The notes: generated by a model not told the origin, from the letters alone. A stretch of DNA of 64,000 bases from Pseudomonas fluorescens (GCF_002837185.1 NZ_KZ478011.1:1-64000); one strand, 5' to 3'. Counted from the first letter of the stretch, positions 25,913 to 34,789 are shown. Numbers and translations: made by a program.

Positions 25913-26176
25913 GAAAATAATTGTCTGAACGGTCAGTTCGAATCCGCCATTGAAGCGGGTGAAACGGCCGTGAAGCTGCCAATTCCGGCTTGCGTAGAGG
26001 TAGCTGAGAACTCGGGGTGTTGGGCAGAAATGCCTGGAATATCCGCGGCCTGGCGTAAGAAATAGCCTGTAGCGCTCGGAAAAAATTCTCGATGGATGGT
26101 CGCGTCGACACACTACGTAATGATTAGCGAGAGGCAAAACGAAGAATGCCAGCTATGAGCGGCATGACGTGAGCAA

Positions 26177-26249
26177 TGAGAGTCATAAGCCCGCCGCAAG
26201 TTCAGCAAGCTTGAGGACTTGTGAACTTGCGTCGCAGCTTTTCACCTGA
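26177..26249. promoter_or_regulatory. back-to-back AlgU (sigma-22)-like promoter pair
   Basis: Plus strand: GAACTT (26223-26228), 16 bases, CCTGA (26245-26249). Minus strand: GAACTT (26203-26198), 16 bases, TCTCA (26181-26177). The AlgU consensus is GAACTT-N16/17-TCTGA, so each has a perfect -35 and one mismatch in the -10. The two -35 boxes sit within a perfect 10-bp inverted repeat (CGCAAGTTCA / TGAACTTGCG), which alternatively could simply be a hairpin. Confidence 0.4.
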
Positions 26250-26329
26250 CCCGGCCCTTGCGCAGGCACTCCCTGTACCCGTAGATCGCGCCGATCCTGA
26301 TCGATCAGAGCAACCCGACCCCCTGGTCA

Positions 26330-26383
26330 TGCATCGCGCGTGGTGCGCGATGCAAACAGAAAGAAGCGAACTGGCTTCTTTCT
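26330..26383. ncRNA. twin-hairpin 3' part of a possible small RNA
   Basis: Two perfect 10-bp stems stand side by side: TGCATCGCGC-N5-GCGCGATGCA (26330-26354) and AGAAAGAAGC-N6-GCTTCTTTCT (26358-26383). The second has a U-rich 3' arm like an intrinsic terminator. A plus-strand RNA starting near 26256 from the AlgU-like promoter would be about 130 bases long and end here. On the minus strand the same hairpin could terminate the Ivy-homologue transcript. Confidence 0.3.
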
Positions 26384-26410
26384 ATGGACGCCGGCTCCGT
26401 AAGACGGAAC

Positions 26411-26878
26411 CTAGTACCAATTCGGATCTTTCTTCAGCTGCTCCATCAGCAGCTTCTGCATGCCTTCATCCGGCTTACCGATAAAACGGTAATCGGCGTG
26501 CCGCGTCGGGGATTTGTCCGCCGGCAGGCCGGCCGGGACTTCCACCAACATGGCGTAGGCATCTTCCTTATCAAAGCTGAAGGCGACGATCAGGCGCTTG
26601 TTCAGGCAGGTATCTGCCGTTTCACACAGCGGCCCTACCAGATACTTGTCGCCATCCTCTTCGACAGCGTTCATCTGCTCGGCCGTACCCGACAGGTTCA
26701 TTACCCATTCGGGCAGGCGCTCTTCTTTCTTCACCACGCCTTGCCAGGTTTCACGGTACTGTGGGTCCGCGCTGAGCAATTCATTGGCCCGGGATTGGCC
26801 GTCGTTGGCGGCCATCACCAGGCCGCTGCCGCCTAACAGCAGGGCGGCGGCAATGGCTTTAAAAGGCAGAGTGATCAT
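26411..26878 (-). CDS. Ivy-family (inhibitor of vertebrate lysozyme) periplasmic protein
   Basis: A 155-residue exported protein: signal peptide of about 23 residues (ending LVMA), then an Ivy-like domain with conserved ETWQGVVKKEERLPEWVMNLSGTAE and a C-terminal GMQKLLMEQLKKDPNWY. The two-cysteine loop reads CETADTC, whereas lysozyme-inhibiting Ivy has CKPHDC, so the His that enters the lysozyme active site is missing. It is therefore probably a non-inhibitory or differently targeted paralogue. It starts 2 bases after the stop codon of a DUF1328 gene, so the two form an operon. Confidence 0.8.
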   Translation of the reverse strand: MITLPFKAIAAALLLGGSGLVMAANDGQSRANELLSADPQYRETWQGVVKKEERLPEWVMNLSGTAEQMNAVEEDGDKYLVGPLCETADTCLNKRLIVAFSFDKEDAYAMLVEVPAGLPADKSPTRHADYRFIGKPDEGMQKLLMEQLKKDPNWY

Positions 26879-26880
26879 AT

Positions 26881-27045
26881 TCAGCCTCGGCCTTTACGAC
26901 CAAAGAAGAACGAAGCGATAAACATCACCAGGAAGACCACAAAGAGAATCTTGGCGATACCCGTAGCCGTACCGGCGATACCACCGAAGCCCAGGACTGC
27001 AGCCACAATGGCGATGATCAGAAACGTGATTGCCCAACTCAACAT
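26881..27045 (-). CDS. DUF1328 (YtjA-family) small membrane protein
   Basis: A 54-residue protein, too short for most ORF cut-offs, with two hydrophobic helices (MLSWAITFLIIAIVAAVLGF and AKILFVVFLVMFIASFFFG) joined by GGIAGTATGI and a basic end GRKGRG. This is the DUF1328/YtjA pattern. An excellent AAGGAGAA lies 7 bases before the ATG. It is the first gene of an operon with the Ivy homologue. DUF1328 proteins are often stress induced, but the role is unknown. Confidence 0.88.
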   Translation of the reverse strand: MLSWAITFLIIAIVAAVLGFGGIAGTATGIAKILFVVFLVMFIASFFFGRKGRG

Positions 27046-27094
27046 GGTGATTCTCCTTAAGCTTTCATAGAAGTAACAGCGGTGATGCCGTGCG

Positions 27095-27113
27095 GTCGCT
27101 CGGCGCGAGCGAC
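27095..27113. repeat. 7-bp hairpin between two minus-strand genes
   Basis: GTCGCTC-N5-GAGCGAC lies between the small unknown gene (27124-27408) and the DUF1328 gene. It could weakly terminate the former or be part of the latter's promoter. Confidence 0.35.
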
Positions 27114-27123
27114 GTTGTGTTGC

Positions 27124-27408
27124 TTAGAACACCCAGCGTTCTTGAACCGGCAGGTCGCTCAGGGTGGACTCCTGGTCTGCCAATCTCAGTCGCGGGGCGG
27201 TTACATCGGCAGCCGTGCTACCAACGGAACGAAAGTGGGTCTGGGTCATGACAGGCCGTTCAAACTGCGGGGCTTGCTGCTGACTCTGCTGCCAATGCTG
27301 CATCTGCTGGCCGGCAATCAGCGTGACCATCAAGGCCAGGCTGGCGAACAGACCTTGCTGCACGTACAGCGGCGATACACGCAATTGGCTGAGGCTTTGG
27401 CGAGTCAT
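27124..27408 (-). CDS. hypothetical small single-span membrane protein
   Basis: A 94-residue protein that I do not recognise. It has a hydrophobic segment at about residues 18-34 (QGLFASLALMVTLIAG) followed by a Gln-rich stretch (QQMQHWQQSQQQ) and a polar C-terminal half, suggesting one membrane anchor with a periplasmic or cytoplasmic tail. GGGAGAA about 8 bases before the ATG makes it a credible gene. It lies on the same strand as, and just upstream of, the DUF1328-Ivy pair. Confidence 0.6.
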   Translation of the reverse strand: MTRQSLSQLRVSPLYVQQGLFASLALMVTLIAGQQMQHWQQSQQQAPQFERPVMTQTHFRSVGSTAADVTAPRLRLADQESTLSDLPVQERWVF

Positions 27409-27809
27409 ACTGCTTTCTCCCGCATTCTGATTATTCGTTCATGACGCTCTATGCACTACCTATTGCAGAGCGCATGCCAGGTTTTTTACAAAATAAAACC
27501 CAATGAAATCAGATAGTTATGAAATACACACAGGTGCGCGTCACAGCATCCTGCACGATACCCTCACAACAGCCGTGCGAAATGCACGATGGCCAGTGGT
27601 CGGGTCAAGGGATCGAAAGCGCCTGAGTGATTGCCGAAGCGCCGAGAAGATATGAAAACGCCACTAGATCGGGCCTTTTACCGGCGCGTGTAGGAAGATG
27701 TGCAGATAGCTACGCCACGTTGCCTTTTATCAATCAGAATAAACCATGCAACTTGCCCGATTATTCCGGGACTAAACACCAACATTCACAGTTAAGGAGC
27801 GCGGGACAG
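27409..27809. other. 401-base interval upstream of algB
   Basis: No gene is seen. It is relatively A/T-rich near 27470-27530 and has an imperfect hairpin CGCTCT-N16-AGAGCG (27445-27472) followed downstream by a T6 run. It must hold the promoters of algB (plus) and of the small unknown gene (minus). I found no convincing AlgU or sigma-70 boxes. An AAGGAG at 27794-27799 serves algB. Confidence 0.4.
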
Positions 27810-29156
27810 ATGGAATCAGCCAAGGAACTTCAAGGCCGCATTCTTTTAGTGGATGACGAGTCCGCGATCCTCCGTACCTTCCGCTATTGCCTGGAAGATG
27901 AAGGCTATACCGTTGCCACCGCCAACAGCGCAGCCCAGGCCGATGCCTTGATGCAACGCCAAGTGTTCGACCTGTGCTTCCTCGACTTGCGCCTGGGCGA
28001 GGACAACGGCCTGGATGTATTGGCTCATATGCGTATTCAAGCGCCATGGATGCGTGTCGTGATCGTGACCGCCCATTCGGCGGTGGACACCGCGGTGGAT
28101 GCCATCCAGGCCGGCGCCGCCGACTATCTGGTCAAGCCCTGCAGCCCGGACCAGTTGCGCCTGGCCACCGCCAAGCAACTGGAAGTGCGCCAGCTCTCGG
28201 CGCGGCTGGAAGCCCTGGAAGGTGCGGTGCGCCAGCCCAAGGACGGCCTCGATTCCCACAGCCCGGCCATGATGGTGGTACTGGAAACCGCACGGCAGGT
28301 AGCGGGCACCGATGCCAATATCTTGATCCTCGGCGAGTCGGGCACCGGTAAGGGCGAGCTGGCGCGGGCCATTCACGGCTGGAGCAAACGCTCGAAGAAA
28401 TCCTGCGTGACCATCAACTGCCCATCGTTGACCGCAGAACTGATGGAGAGCGAACTGTTCGGTCACAGTCGCGGCGCATTTACCGGCGCCAGCGAAAGCA
28501 CATTGGGCCGCGTCAACCAGGCAGACGGCGGCACGCTGTTTCTCGACGAGATCGGCGACTTTCCGCTCACTCTGCAACCCAAGCTGCTGCGATTCATTCA
28601 GGATAAGGAATACGAGCGGGTGGGCGACCCGGTTACCCGCCGCGCAGATGTGCGCATTCTTGCCGCCACCAACCTGAACCTGGAAGACATGGTGCGCGAC
28701 GGCCGCTTCCGTGAAGATTTGCTGTATCGCCTCAACGTCATCACGTTGCACCTGCCGCCGCTGCGCGAACGCAGTGAAGACATCCTGACCCTGGCCGACC
28801 GCTTCCTGGCACGTTTCGTCAAGGAATATGCCCGCCCGGCGCGCGGCTTCAGCGATCAGGCGCGCGAAGCGCTGCTCAACTATCGCTGGCCCGGCAACAT
28901 CCGGGAGCTGCGCAACGTGGTGGAACGCGCCAGCATCATCTGCCCTCAGGAGAAGGTCGAGATCAGTCACCTCGGCATGGCCGAGCAACCGACCAACAAC
29001 GCACCGCGCATTGGTGCGGCGCTGAGCCTGGACGAGCTGGAAAAGGCCCATATCGGCGCCGTTCTCGCCACCAGCGATACCTTGGACCAGGCTGCTCGCA
29101 CCCTCGGCATCGATGCGTCGACCCTGTATCGCAAACGCAAACAGTACAACTTATGA
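27810..29156 (+). CDS. algB: NtrC-family response regulator AlgB
   Basis: A 448-residue three-domain regulator: receiver (residues 10-125) with phosphoacceptor Asp59 (CFLDLRL), AAA+ domain with Walker A GESGTGKG and the GAFTGA motif, and a C-terminal Fis-type HTH. AlgB activates alginate genes in P. aeruginosa and, unusually for this family, has been reported to work without sigma-54. The ATG at 27810 gives the known length; a longer frame to 27627 lacks a ribosome-binding site. kinB follows 10 bases later. Synteny algB-kinB-ampDh2 supports the name. Confidence 0.95.
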   Translation: MESAKELQGRILLVDDESAILRTFRYCLEDEGYTVATANSAAQADALMQRQVFDLCFLDLRLGEDNGLDVLAHMRIQAPWMRVVIVTAHSAVDTAVDAIQAGAADYLVKPCSPDQLRLATAKQLEVRQLSARLEALEGAVRQPKDGLDSHSPAMMVVLETARQVAGTDANILILGESGTGKGELARAIHGWSKRSKKSCVTINCPSLTAELMESELFGHSRGAFTGASESTLGRVNQADGGTLFLDEIGDFPLTLQPKLLRFIQDKEYERVGDPVTRRADVRILAATNLNLEDMVRDGRFREDLLYRLNVITLHLPPLRERSEDILTLADRFLARFVKEYARPARGFSDQAREALLNYRWPGNIRELRNVVERASIICPQEKVEISHLGMAEQPTNNAPRIGAALSLDELEKAHIGAVLATSDTLDQAARTLGIDASTLYRKRKQYNL

Positions 29157-29166
29157 GCTGTACCTC

Positions 29167-30954
29167 ATGAAGCTCGCGATGAAACTGCGCACCCGGTTAT
29201 TCCTGAGCATCTCGGCGCTGATCACCGTGGCCCTGCTGGGGCTGATTCTGGGCCTGGTCAGCGTCATGCAGATGGCCAAGACCCAGGAGTCGTTGATTCG
29301 CAGCAATTTCGTCACCCTCGACCTGGGCGTGAAATTGCGCCAGAGCCTGGGCGATCAACTGATCATGATGCTCGAAAAGCGCCCTGATCCGGCCGCCCTG
29401 CAAGCCTCCAAACAGCGCTATTTCGACCTGTTGGACCAGGGCATAGCCCATGAACAGCGTGACGGTCACGCCCACGGTTTCGATCAGGCACGCAAGGACT
29501 ACCAGAACCTGCTGCAGGCATTTGACGAATCCCAGCAAAACCCGTCTCTGCCGGCCAGCAGGGAAAAGCTTACTGAAACCTTCAATACCCTGCGCAACGG
29601 GCTGATCGTCCACCACAAGCTGGCGCTGGAAAATATCAGCACAAGCGAGCATAAATCCCGTGAACGGGCGCTATTGATCGCCAGCTTGATGGGGCTGGTT
29701 GGCCTCGCGGTGCTGATCATCGGCTTTGTGACCGCCCATGGCATAGCCCGGCGATTCGGCGCGCCAATCGAAGCGCTGGCCAAGGCTGCCGATAAAATCG
29801 GGCAAGGCGATTTCGAAGTGACATTGCCGATATCGACGGCGGCGGAAATGAACCAATTGACCCGTCGCTTCGGCATCATGGCCGAGGCATTGCGCCAACA
29901 TCAGGCCACCAATGTCGATGAGTTGCTCGCCGGTCAGCAGCGGTTGCAGGCGGTGCTCGACAGCATCGACGATGGCCTGCTGATGATTGACCGCCAAGGC
30001 CACCTTGAACACCTCAATCCCGTCGCGCAACGCCAGCTGGGCTGGGACGAAGAGCGCCTCGGCCAGGGCCTGGGCGAAGCGCTGGGCCGCCCGGAAATGG
30101 ATGAACAACTGCAGCTGGTGCTGCGCGGCGGCAACCTGGAGCGGGCGCCGGAAGATCTGGAAGTGGAAGTCGAAGGTGAGCTGCGCCTGCTGACGTACAG
30201 CCTGACCCCGGTCAGTCACACCCAGGGGCATATTCTGGGCGCGGTGATGGTGCTGCATGACGTCACCGAGCAACGTGCCTTTGAGCGAGTGCGCAGCGAG
30301 TTCGTGTTGCGCGCCTCCCACGAGTTGCGAACGCCGGTAACCGGCATGCACATGGCCTTCGGGCTCTTCCGCGAGCGAGCCAAGTTCCCGGCTGAATCAC
30401 GCGAAGCGGACCTGCTGGATACGGTCAACGAAGAAATGCAGCGGTTGATGCAGTTGATCAACGATTTGCTCAACTTCTCGCGCTATCAGAACGGCCTGCA
30501 GAAACTCACGCTGGGGCCGTGCGATGTCACCGACCTGCTGGAACATGCCCGGGCTCGGTTCGCCGAGCCGGCGAACGCGCAACGTATCGAACTGGTGGTG
30601 GAAGCCCATCCCGACCTGCCACGCCTGTATGCCGACCAGGCGCAACTGGAGCGTGTGCTCGACAACTTGCTGGGTAACGCCCTGCGGCACACTGCCGAGG
30701 ATGGGCAGATTCGCTTGCAGGCGCGACGTCATGGCGAACGGGTGATTATCAGCGTCGAGGACAACGGTGAAGGCATTGCCTACGGCCAGCAAGGGCGCAT
30801 CTTCGAGCCTTTCGTGCAGGTAGGGCGCAAGAAAGGCGGCGCCGGCCTGGGGCTGGCGCTGTGCAAGGAGATCGTGCAATTGCACGGCGGCCGCATGGGT
30901 GTGTATTCGCGGCCGGGGCAGGGAACGCAGTTCTATATGGCCTTGCCTTTGTAA
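29167..30954 (+). CDS. kinB: sensor histidine kinase KinB
   Basis: A 595-residue inner-membrane histidine kinase: two transmembrane helices (residues ~11-33 and ~169-190) flanking a periplasmic sensor, HAMP (~190-245), PAS (~255-365), dimerisation domain with phospho-His385 (RASHELRTP), and ATPase domain (LDNLLGNALRHT, VEDNGEGI, GAGLGLALC). Starting at ATG 29167 places the His exactly at 385, as in P. aeruginosa KinB. KinB phosphorylates and mainly dephosphorylates AlgB and restrains alginate production. It is cotranscribed with algB. Confidence 0.95.
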   Translation: MKLAMKLRTRLFLSISALITVALLGLILGLVSVMQMAKTQESLIRSNFVTLDLGVKLRQSLGDQLIMMLEKRPDPAALQASKQRYFDLLDQGIAHEQRDGHAHGFDQARKDYQNLLQAFDESQQNPSLPASREKLTETFNTLRNGLIVHHKLALENISTSEHKSRERALLIASLMGLVGLAVLIIGFVTAHGIARRFGAPIEALAKAADKIGQGDFEVTLPISTAAEMNQLTRRFGIMAEALRQHQATNVDELLAGQQRLQAVLDSIDDGLLMIDRQGHLEHLNPVAQRQLGWDEERLGQGLGEALGRPEMDEQLQLVLRGGNLERAPEDLEVEVEGELRLLTYSLTPVSHTQGHILGAVMVLHDVTEQRAFERVRSEFVLRASHELRTPVTGMHMAFGLFRERAKFPAESREADLLDTVNEEMQRLMQLINDLLNFSRYQNGLQKLTLGPCDVTDLLEHARARFAEPANAQRIELVVEAHPDLPRLYADQAQLERVLDNLLGNALRHTAEDGQIRLQARRHGERVIISVEDNGEGIAYGQQGRIFEPFVQVGRKKGGAGLGLALCKEIVQLHGGRMGVYSRPGQGTQFYMALPL

Positions 30955-30990
30955 GAACAGGCGCCCTCGCTACCAAAGGCTCGTTATCCT

Positions 30991-31767
30991 TCAGCGCTGG
31001 TTCAAGGCGCGCAGGATCGCCGCACTTTGCGCATCGGGAGTGCCGTCGAACAACGATGGGCGGAAACGCATCTGGAACGCTGCGATGACGTGACGCGTGG
31101 CCACATCCAGCTCACCGGTTTGCGGTGTGGGGTAGCCTAGGCGCGCCAGTTCTTCCTGGAACCAGGTGATGCTCGGCAGTTGCGCGGCGTACTGCTGCTG
31201 GAATCGAGCCACTGCCTGGGCATCCGGCCAGACCCCCAAGCCCTCATCGGCCAGACGCTTCCATGGGAACAACGGGCCCGGGTCCAATTTGCGCAGCGGC
31301 GCGATGTCGCTATGCCCGATGATGTTTTTGGGCTCGATACCGTTACGCTTGCTGATGTCCTTGAGCAACACCACCAGCGACTTCACCTGCGCTTCGGAGT
31401 ACGGGTACCACACCCGGCCGGTCGGGGTATCGCTATAGCCAGGGTTGACGATCTCGATGCCGATGGAGCTGGAGTTGAGCCAGGTACGCCCCATCCACTC
31501 GCTTTCCCCCGCATGCCAGGCGCGCTGGCTTTCATCAACCAGCTTGTAGATCGTGCCTGATGCGTCATCGCCGATCAGGTAATGGCTGCTGACCTGGCCG
31601 TGGGTCAGCAGCGCCAGGGAGCGCTCGAGGTTGGCCGAGGTGTAATGCACCACCACAAATTGCACACGATTGTCGTGATTCACAGAGGGATGGCTGGTAT
31701 TGAGGCGCGGACCGCTGGAGCAGCCGGCAAGCAGAACCACGGCAACGGCGATGAAGAAAGATTTCAT
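30991..31767 (-). CDS. ampDh2: N-acetylmuramoyl-L-alanine amidase AmpDh2-type lipoprotein
   Basis: A 258-residue amidase_2 enzyme. The signal sequence ends in a lipobox (VVLLAGC), so it is an outer-membrane lipoprotein. Zinc ligands are visible in VVVHYTSAN, IGHSDIAPLRKLDPGP and the region between; a peptidoglycan-binding helical domain follows (~200-258). It cleaves the amide bond between MurNAc and the stem peptide in the periplasm. Its position next to kinB is that of PAO1 ampDh2. The start is uncertain: ATG 31767 or 31779, neither with a clear ribosome-binding site. Confidence 0.88.
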   Translation of the reverse strand: MKSFFIAVAVVLLAGCSSGPRLNTSHPSVNHDNRVQFVVVHYTSANLERSLALLTHGQVSSHYLIGDDASGTIYKLVDESQRAWHAGESEWMGRTWLNSSSIGIEIVNPGYSDTPTGRVWYPYSEAQVKSLVVLLKDISKRNGIEPKNIIGHSDIAPLRKLDPGPLFPWKRLADEGLGVWPDAQAVARFQQQYAAQLPSITWFQEELARLGYPTPQTGELDVATRHVIAAFQMRFRPSLFDGTPDAQSAAILRALNQR

Positions 31768-31856
31768 AGGAGAAGGCATTACACAAAGGACGATAATGCA
31801 ACAGTGTAACGTAACGCTGACGGGCAAGCGGTCAAATTACAAATTCAGAACATCTT

Positions 31857-33914
31857 TTACGCCGCCTGCACCCGATTACGCCCCGCCGCCTTGGCCCTGT
31901 AAAGCGCTTCATCGGCGCGCTTGAGTGCCAAGTCACTGCGCTCGCCCGGTTGGAACTGCGCGATCCCCATGGATACCGTGATGGTCACGGGCTCGCCCTT
32001 GAAGTGGAACGGGCAAGCCTCAATGGCCAGTCGCAACACTTCGCCCACAGCCAGGGCATCCGCCAAGGCCGAGTCGGGCATCAGCAACACAAACTCTTCG
32101 CCGCCGAAGCGCGCAATGAAATCGGTCGGGCGCAGGTGCTTGCGCAGCACATTGGCGATGATCTTCAGGACCTTATCGCCGGCCAAATGGCCGTAGCCGT
32201 CGTTGATGCGTTTGAAGTGGTCGAGGTCCAGCATGGCCAGTGACAGGCTGTTGCCACGCTGGTGCCAGGCATTGACCTCATGATCCAGGCGCTCACTCCA
32301 GGCCGCGCGGTTAGGCAGGCCGGTGAGCGGATCGATCAGCGCCTTCTGGCGCTGTATCTCCAGATGCTCACGATAGCCCTGGGCTTCCTGCTCCATGTTC
32401 GCCACTCGCTCAGCCAGGCCCTGGAGGCGCGCAGCCACTTCCTGTTCGCGTTGGTCGCGCTGTTGCCGGTGTTCGTCCATGGTGCCGAGCAAGCCTTCAA
32501 GGTGGCTCTCCAGCACCTGCTTGAGGCTGTCCAGATCGGCGGCTTCCTGCACGCTGCTTTGCAGGCCGTCTACCTGTTCGCGAATTTGCGTGTCCAGCTC
32601 CCGAGCGGCGGAGCGGCTGTCGGCATGCTCGTCGCTGGCGAACTGCAAATGGCCCTGGAATGCCTCAAGACGCTCGTTGAGCTGTTTAAGGTAAGCCTCG
32701 AACTCATGCTGGCCGCTGTCGGTCACCGCCAGCATCAGCACCGCCAGGTCATCGAGGATCGGCAGCAGCTCGTACCAGTTCAAGCCATGGGCCAGGCGCT
32801 CGCGCATGGCTTCGGCTTGGGGCCGGTGGTGCTCGGGCAGGGACAGGTCTTCGAGCAGGCCGAGCAAGGTGTCTTCAATATGCTTGGCCACCGAGCTGTA
32901 GGAAGGCTCGGGCGAATCGGGCAGGGCGTAGAGACCGTCCGGTTGCAGGGCGTCGGGGTCGGGCTCTGCGGTCTCCAATACGGGCGGGAGCGAAAGGCTG
33001 CCGATCAGCGTTTCCTCAGGCGTATCGACGGGGTCTTGCGGCGCATCTATAAAAGCCGCGAGCGCGCTTTCGGGCGCATCGTCCTCGGCGGGCGCTTCAG
33101 GCGACTCAGGCACCTCGGGTTCGTCAGGCGTGGGCGCGGGTGACGCTTGAACAGGCGCTTCGAACTCAAACGTTACACTGGCCGGCGCCTCTTCCTTGAC
33201 GGGCGCCGCCGGTTCAGGCAAGGAGGCGGCCGTAGCTGGCGGCAATGGCGCAAAAGCCCGCAATGCCTGGGCCAGCTCCTCCGATTGCGCGGGCTCTGGA
33301 GACTCAGGCGCAGCAGGTGGGGCTGCGACAGGTTTTGGCGCAGGAGGTGTCTCAAGCTCGGGCGCTGGCGCTTCGTTCGAAAGCTCCTTGGCACCGAACA
33401 AGCGCTGCAATAGCCCAGGCCCGGAGCGCGGCGTTTCGCCATCCGGCCCCAGGTTATGCAGCGCCTGTTCCTGCAGGCTGCTCAACTCGCTGAGCAGCAG
33501 CGGGATTTCCCGTGCCTGCCCGACTCGACCGTCAAGCTGCTTGGCGAAGGTCTTCAGCGGGCGCGCCACCTCACGGGGCAGCGGCAGTTTCTGCAATTGC
33601 GCGACCAGGGCGGTGAGGGCGGTACTGATCTGGTCGACCCGGGTTTCACGGCGTTGCTCGGAATCCAGTACGGCCTTTTCCAGACGCGGCAGCAGGGCGG
33701 CCAGGGCAGCGTCCATGTCATCAGTGCGCACGACATCGCGCATTTCCTTCATGCATTGATCGACAGCGCGGTCAGTACCTTCCGCCGCCAGCGTGCTGCG
33801 CACCAGCCCTCGGCGCAGCAGGTCGAGGCGGGCGGCCCAGCGGCGTTCGAGCTTGTCTTGTTGCTCGACACTTTTAAGGTATTTTTCTTTCCAGCGCTGG
33901 GCGTCGTCGCTCAT
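31857..33914 (-). CDS. dgcH: GGDEF diguanylate cyclase DgcH-type
   Basis: A 685-residue cytoplasmic diguanylate cyclase. An N-terminal helical region (1-165) is followed by a long Pro/Ala/Glu-rich linker (~175-320), a second helical/coiled-coil region (330-515), and a C-terminal GGDEF domain (~520-680). The catalytic motif is GGEEF, preceded at the canonical five-residue distance by an I-site RPTD, so it should make c-di-GMP and be product-inhibited. The ATG overlaps the end of the upstream hydrolase gene by 4 bases. Synteny matches PAO1 dgcH. Confidence 0.9.
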   Translation of the reverse strand: MSDDAQRWKEKYLKSVEQQDKLERRWAARLDLLRRGLVRSTLAAEGTDRAVDQCMKEMRDVVRTDDMDAALAALLPRLEKAVLDSEQRRETRVDQISTALTALVAQLQKLPLPREVARPLKTFAKQLDGRVGQAREIPLLLSELSSLQEQALHNLGPDGETPRSGPGLLQRLFGAKELSNEAPAPELETPPAPKPVAAPPAAPESPEPAQSEELAQALRAFAPLPPATAASLPEPAAPVKEEAPASVTFEFEAPVQASPAPTPDEPEVPESPEAPAEDDAPESALAAFIDAPQDPVDTPEETLIGSLSLPPVLETAEPDPDALQPDGLYALPDSPEPSYSSVAKHIEDTLLGLLEDLSLPEHHRPQAEAMRERLAHGLNWYELLPILDDLAVLMLAVTDSGQHEFEAYLKQLNERLEAFQGHLQFASDEHADSRSAARELDTQIREQVDGLQSSVQEAADLDSLKQVLESHLEGLLGTMDEHRQQRDQREQEVAARLQGLAERVANMEQEAQGYREHLEIQRQKALIDPLTGLPNRAAWSERLDHEVNAWHQRGNSLSLAMLDLDHFKRINDGYGHLAGDKVLKIIANVLRKHLRPTDFIARFGGEEFVLLMPDSALADALAVGEVLRLAIEACPFHFKGEPVTITVSMGIAQFQPGERSDLALKRADEALYRAKAAGRNRVQAA

Positions 33915-34789
33915 GCAAGAGGACCGCCGGTACCGGGGCTCAACGCGGGAAATGCATCAGCCGTCAGCGAACCCGGCAGACGAATCTCCACCGCGACCGG
34001 CAAATGATCGGAAATGGGCTGCGCCAGTACCTGCACACTTTCAAGTGTGAGGCTCGGGCTGAGCAGTATATGGTCCAGACAGCGCTGCGGGCGCCAACTG
34101 GGAAACGTGGCTTCGACTTGTGGCGCCAGCAAGCCCAGGTCACGCAGCGGAGAGTTCTGCAGCAGGTCGTTGGCGTGGGTGTTCATGTCCCCCATCAACA
34201 CTTGGTGCTTGTAGTTGCCAATCAAGTCGCGCACATAGGCCAACTGAAGGTTGCGCGTACGCCCGCCGAGCGCCAGGTGCATCATCACCACCACCAGGGC
34301 TTCCGGGCCTTCGCCGAAACGCACCAGGATCGCACCACGCCCCTTGGGACCCGGCAACGGGTGATCCTCGATGACCGTCGGCTTCAAGCGACTGAGCACG
34401 CCATTGCTGTGCTGCGCCAGGCGCCCGAGGTTGCGATTGAGTTGCTGGTACCAGTAGGGGAAGGCACCGAGCTGGGCAAGGTGTTCCACCTGGTTGATGT
34501 AGCCGGAGCGCAGGCTGCCGCCGTCGGCTTCCTGCAGAGCGACCAGGTCGAAGTCGCTGAGCAGGTCGCCGATTTTCTGCAGGTTGCTGGTACGCCCCTT
34601 GTGCGGCAGCAAGTGCTGCCAGCCACGCGTGAGGTAGTGCCGATATTTCTCGGTACTGTTACCCACCTGAATATTGAAGCTGAGCAGGCGCAAGCGGCTG
34701 TCTGCCGGCAGGCCTGTGGACTCCAGGTGATGTTCGTTGACCTGCGGGTCATGCCGGCCAACGACACGTTCGGTACCCCAGCGACGCAT
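33911..34789 (-). CDS. endonuclease/exonuclease/phosphatase-family protein
   Basis: A 292-residue EEP-fold hydrolase with the family motifs in order: LLSFNIQVG, ALQEADGG, HLALGGRTRNLQ, LMGDMNTHAND, CLDHILLSP and SDHLPVAVEI, giving the Mg-binding Asp/Glu and catalytic His residues. Lacking a signal peptide, it is probably cytoplasmic. Whether it attacks nucleic acid or a phosphodiester is unknown. It overlaps dgcH by 4 bases and lies 11 bases downstream of dsbA. Confidence 0.85.
   Translation of the reverse strand: MRRWGTERVVGRHDPQVNEHHLESTGLPADSRLRLLSFNIQVGNSTEKYRHYLTRGWQHLLPHKGRTSNLQKIGDLLSDFDLVALQEADGGSLRSGYINQVEHLAQLGAFPYWYQQLNRNLGRLAQHSNGVLSRLKPTVIEDHPLPGPKGRGAILVRFGEGPEALVVVMMHLALGGRTRNLQLAYVRDLIGNYKHQVLMGDMNTHANDLLQNSPLRDLGLLAPQVEATFPSWRPQRCLDHILLSPSLTLESVQVLAQPISDHLPVAVEIRLPGSLTADAFPALSPGTGGPLA

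Larger units (their letters stand above)
25698..26410. other. 713-base gene-poor, hairpin-rich interval
   Basis: No convincing long gene lies between gltP and the Ivy homologue. The interval contains a possible 28-residue ORF, a terminator-like hairpin at 25888-25912, a back-to-back pair of AlgU-like promoter sequences (26177-26249), a 12-bp palindrome CTGATCGATCAG (26297-26308), and two adjacent perfect 10-bp hairpins (26330-26383). Minus-strand frames of 76-83 codons overlap here but start at GTG or TTG without ribosome-binding sites and look spurious. One or two small RNAs are the simplest explanation. Confidence 0.5.

Noticed and set aside
25881..26137. Minus-strand frames of 76 and 83 codons in the gltP-Ivy interval
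   Set aside because: They overlap each other in different frames, start at GTG/TTG without ribosome-binding sites and show no family features.
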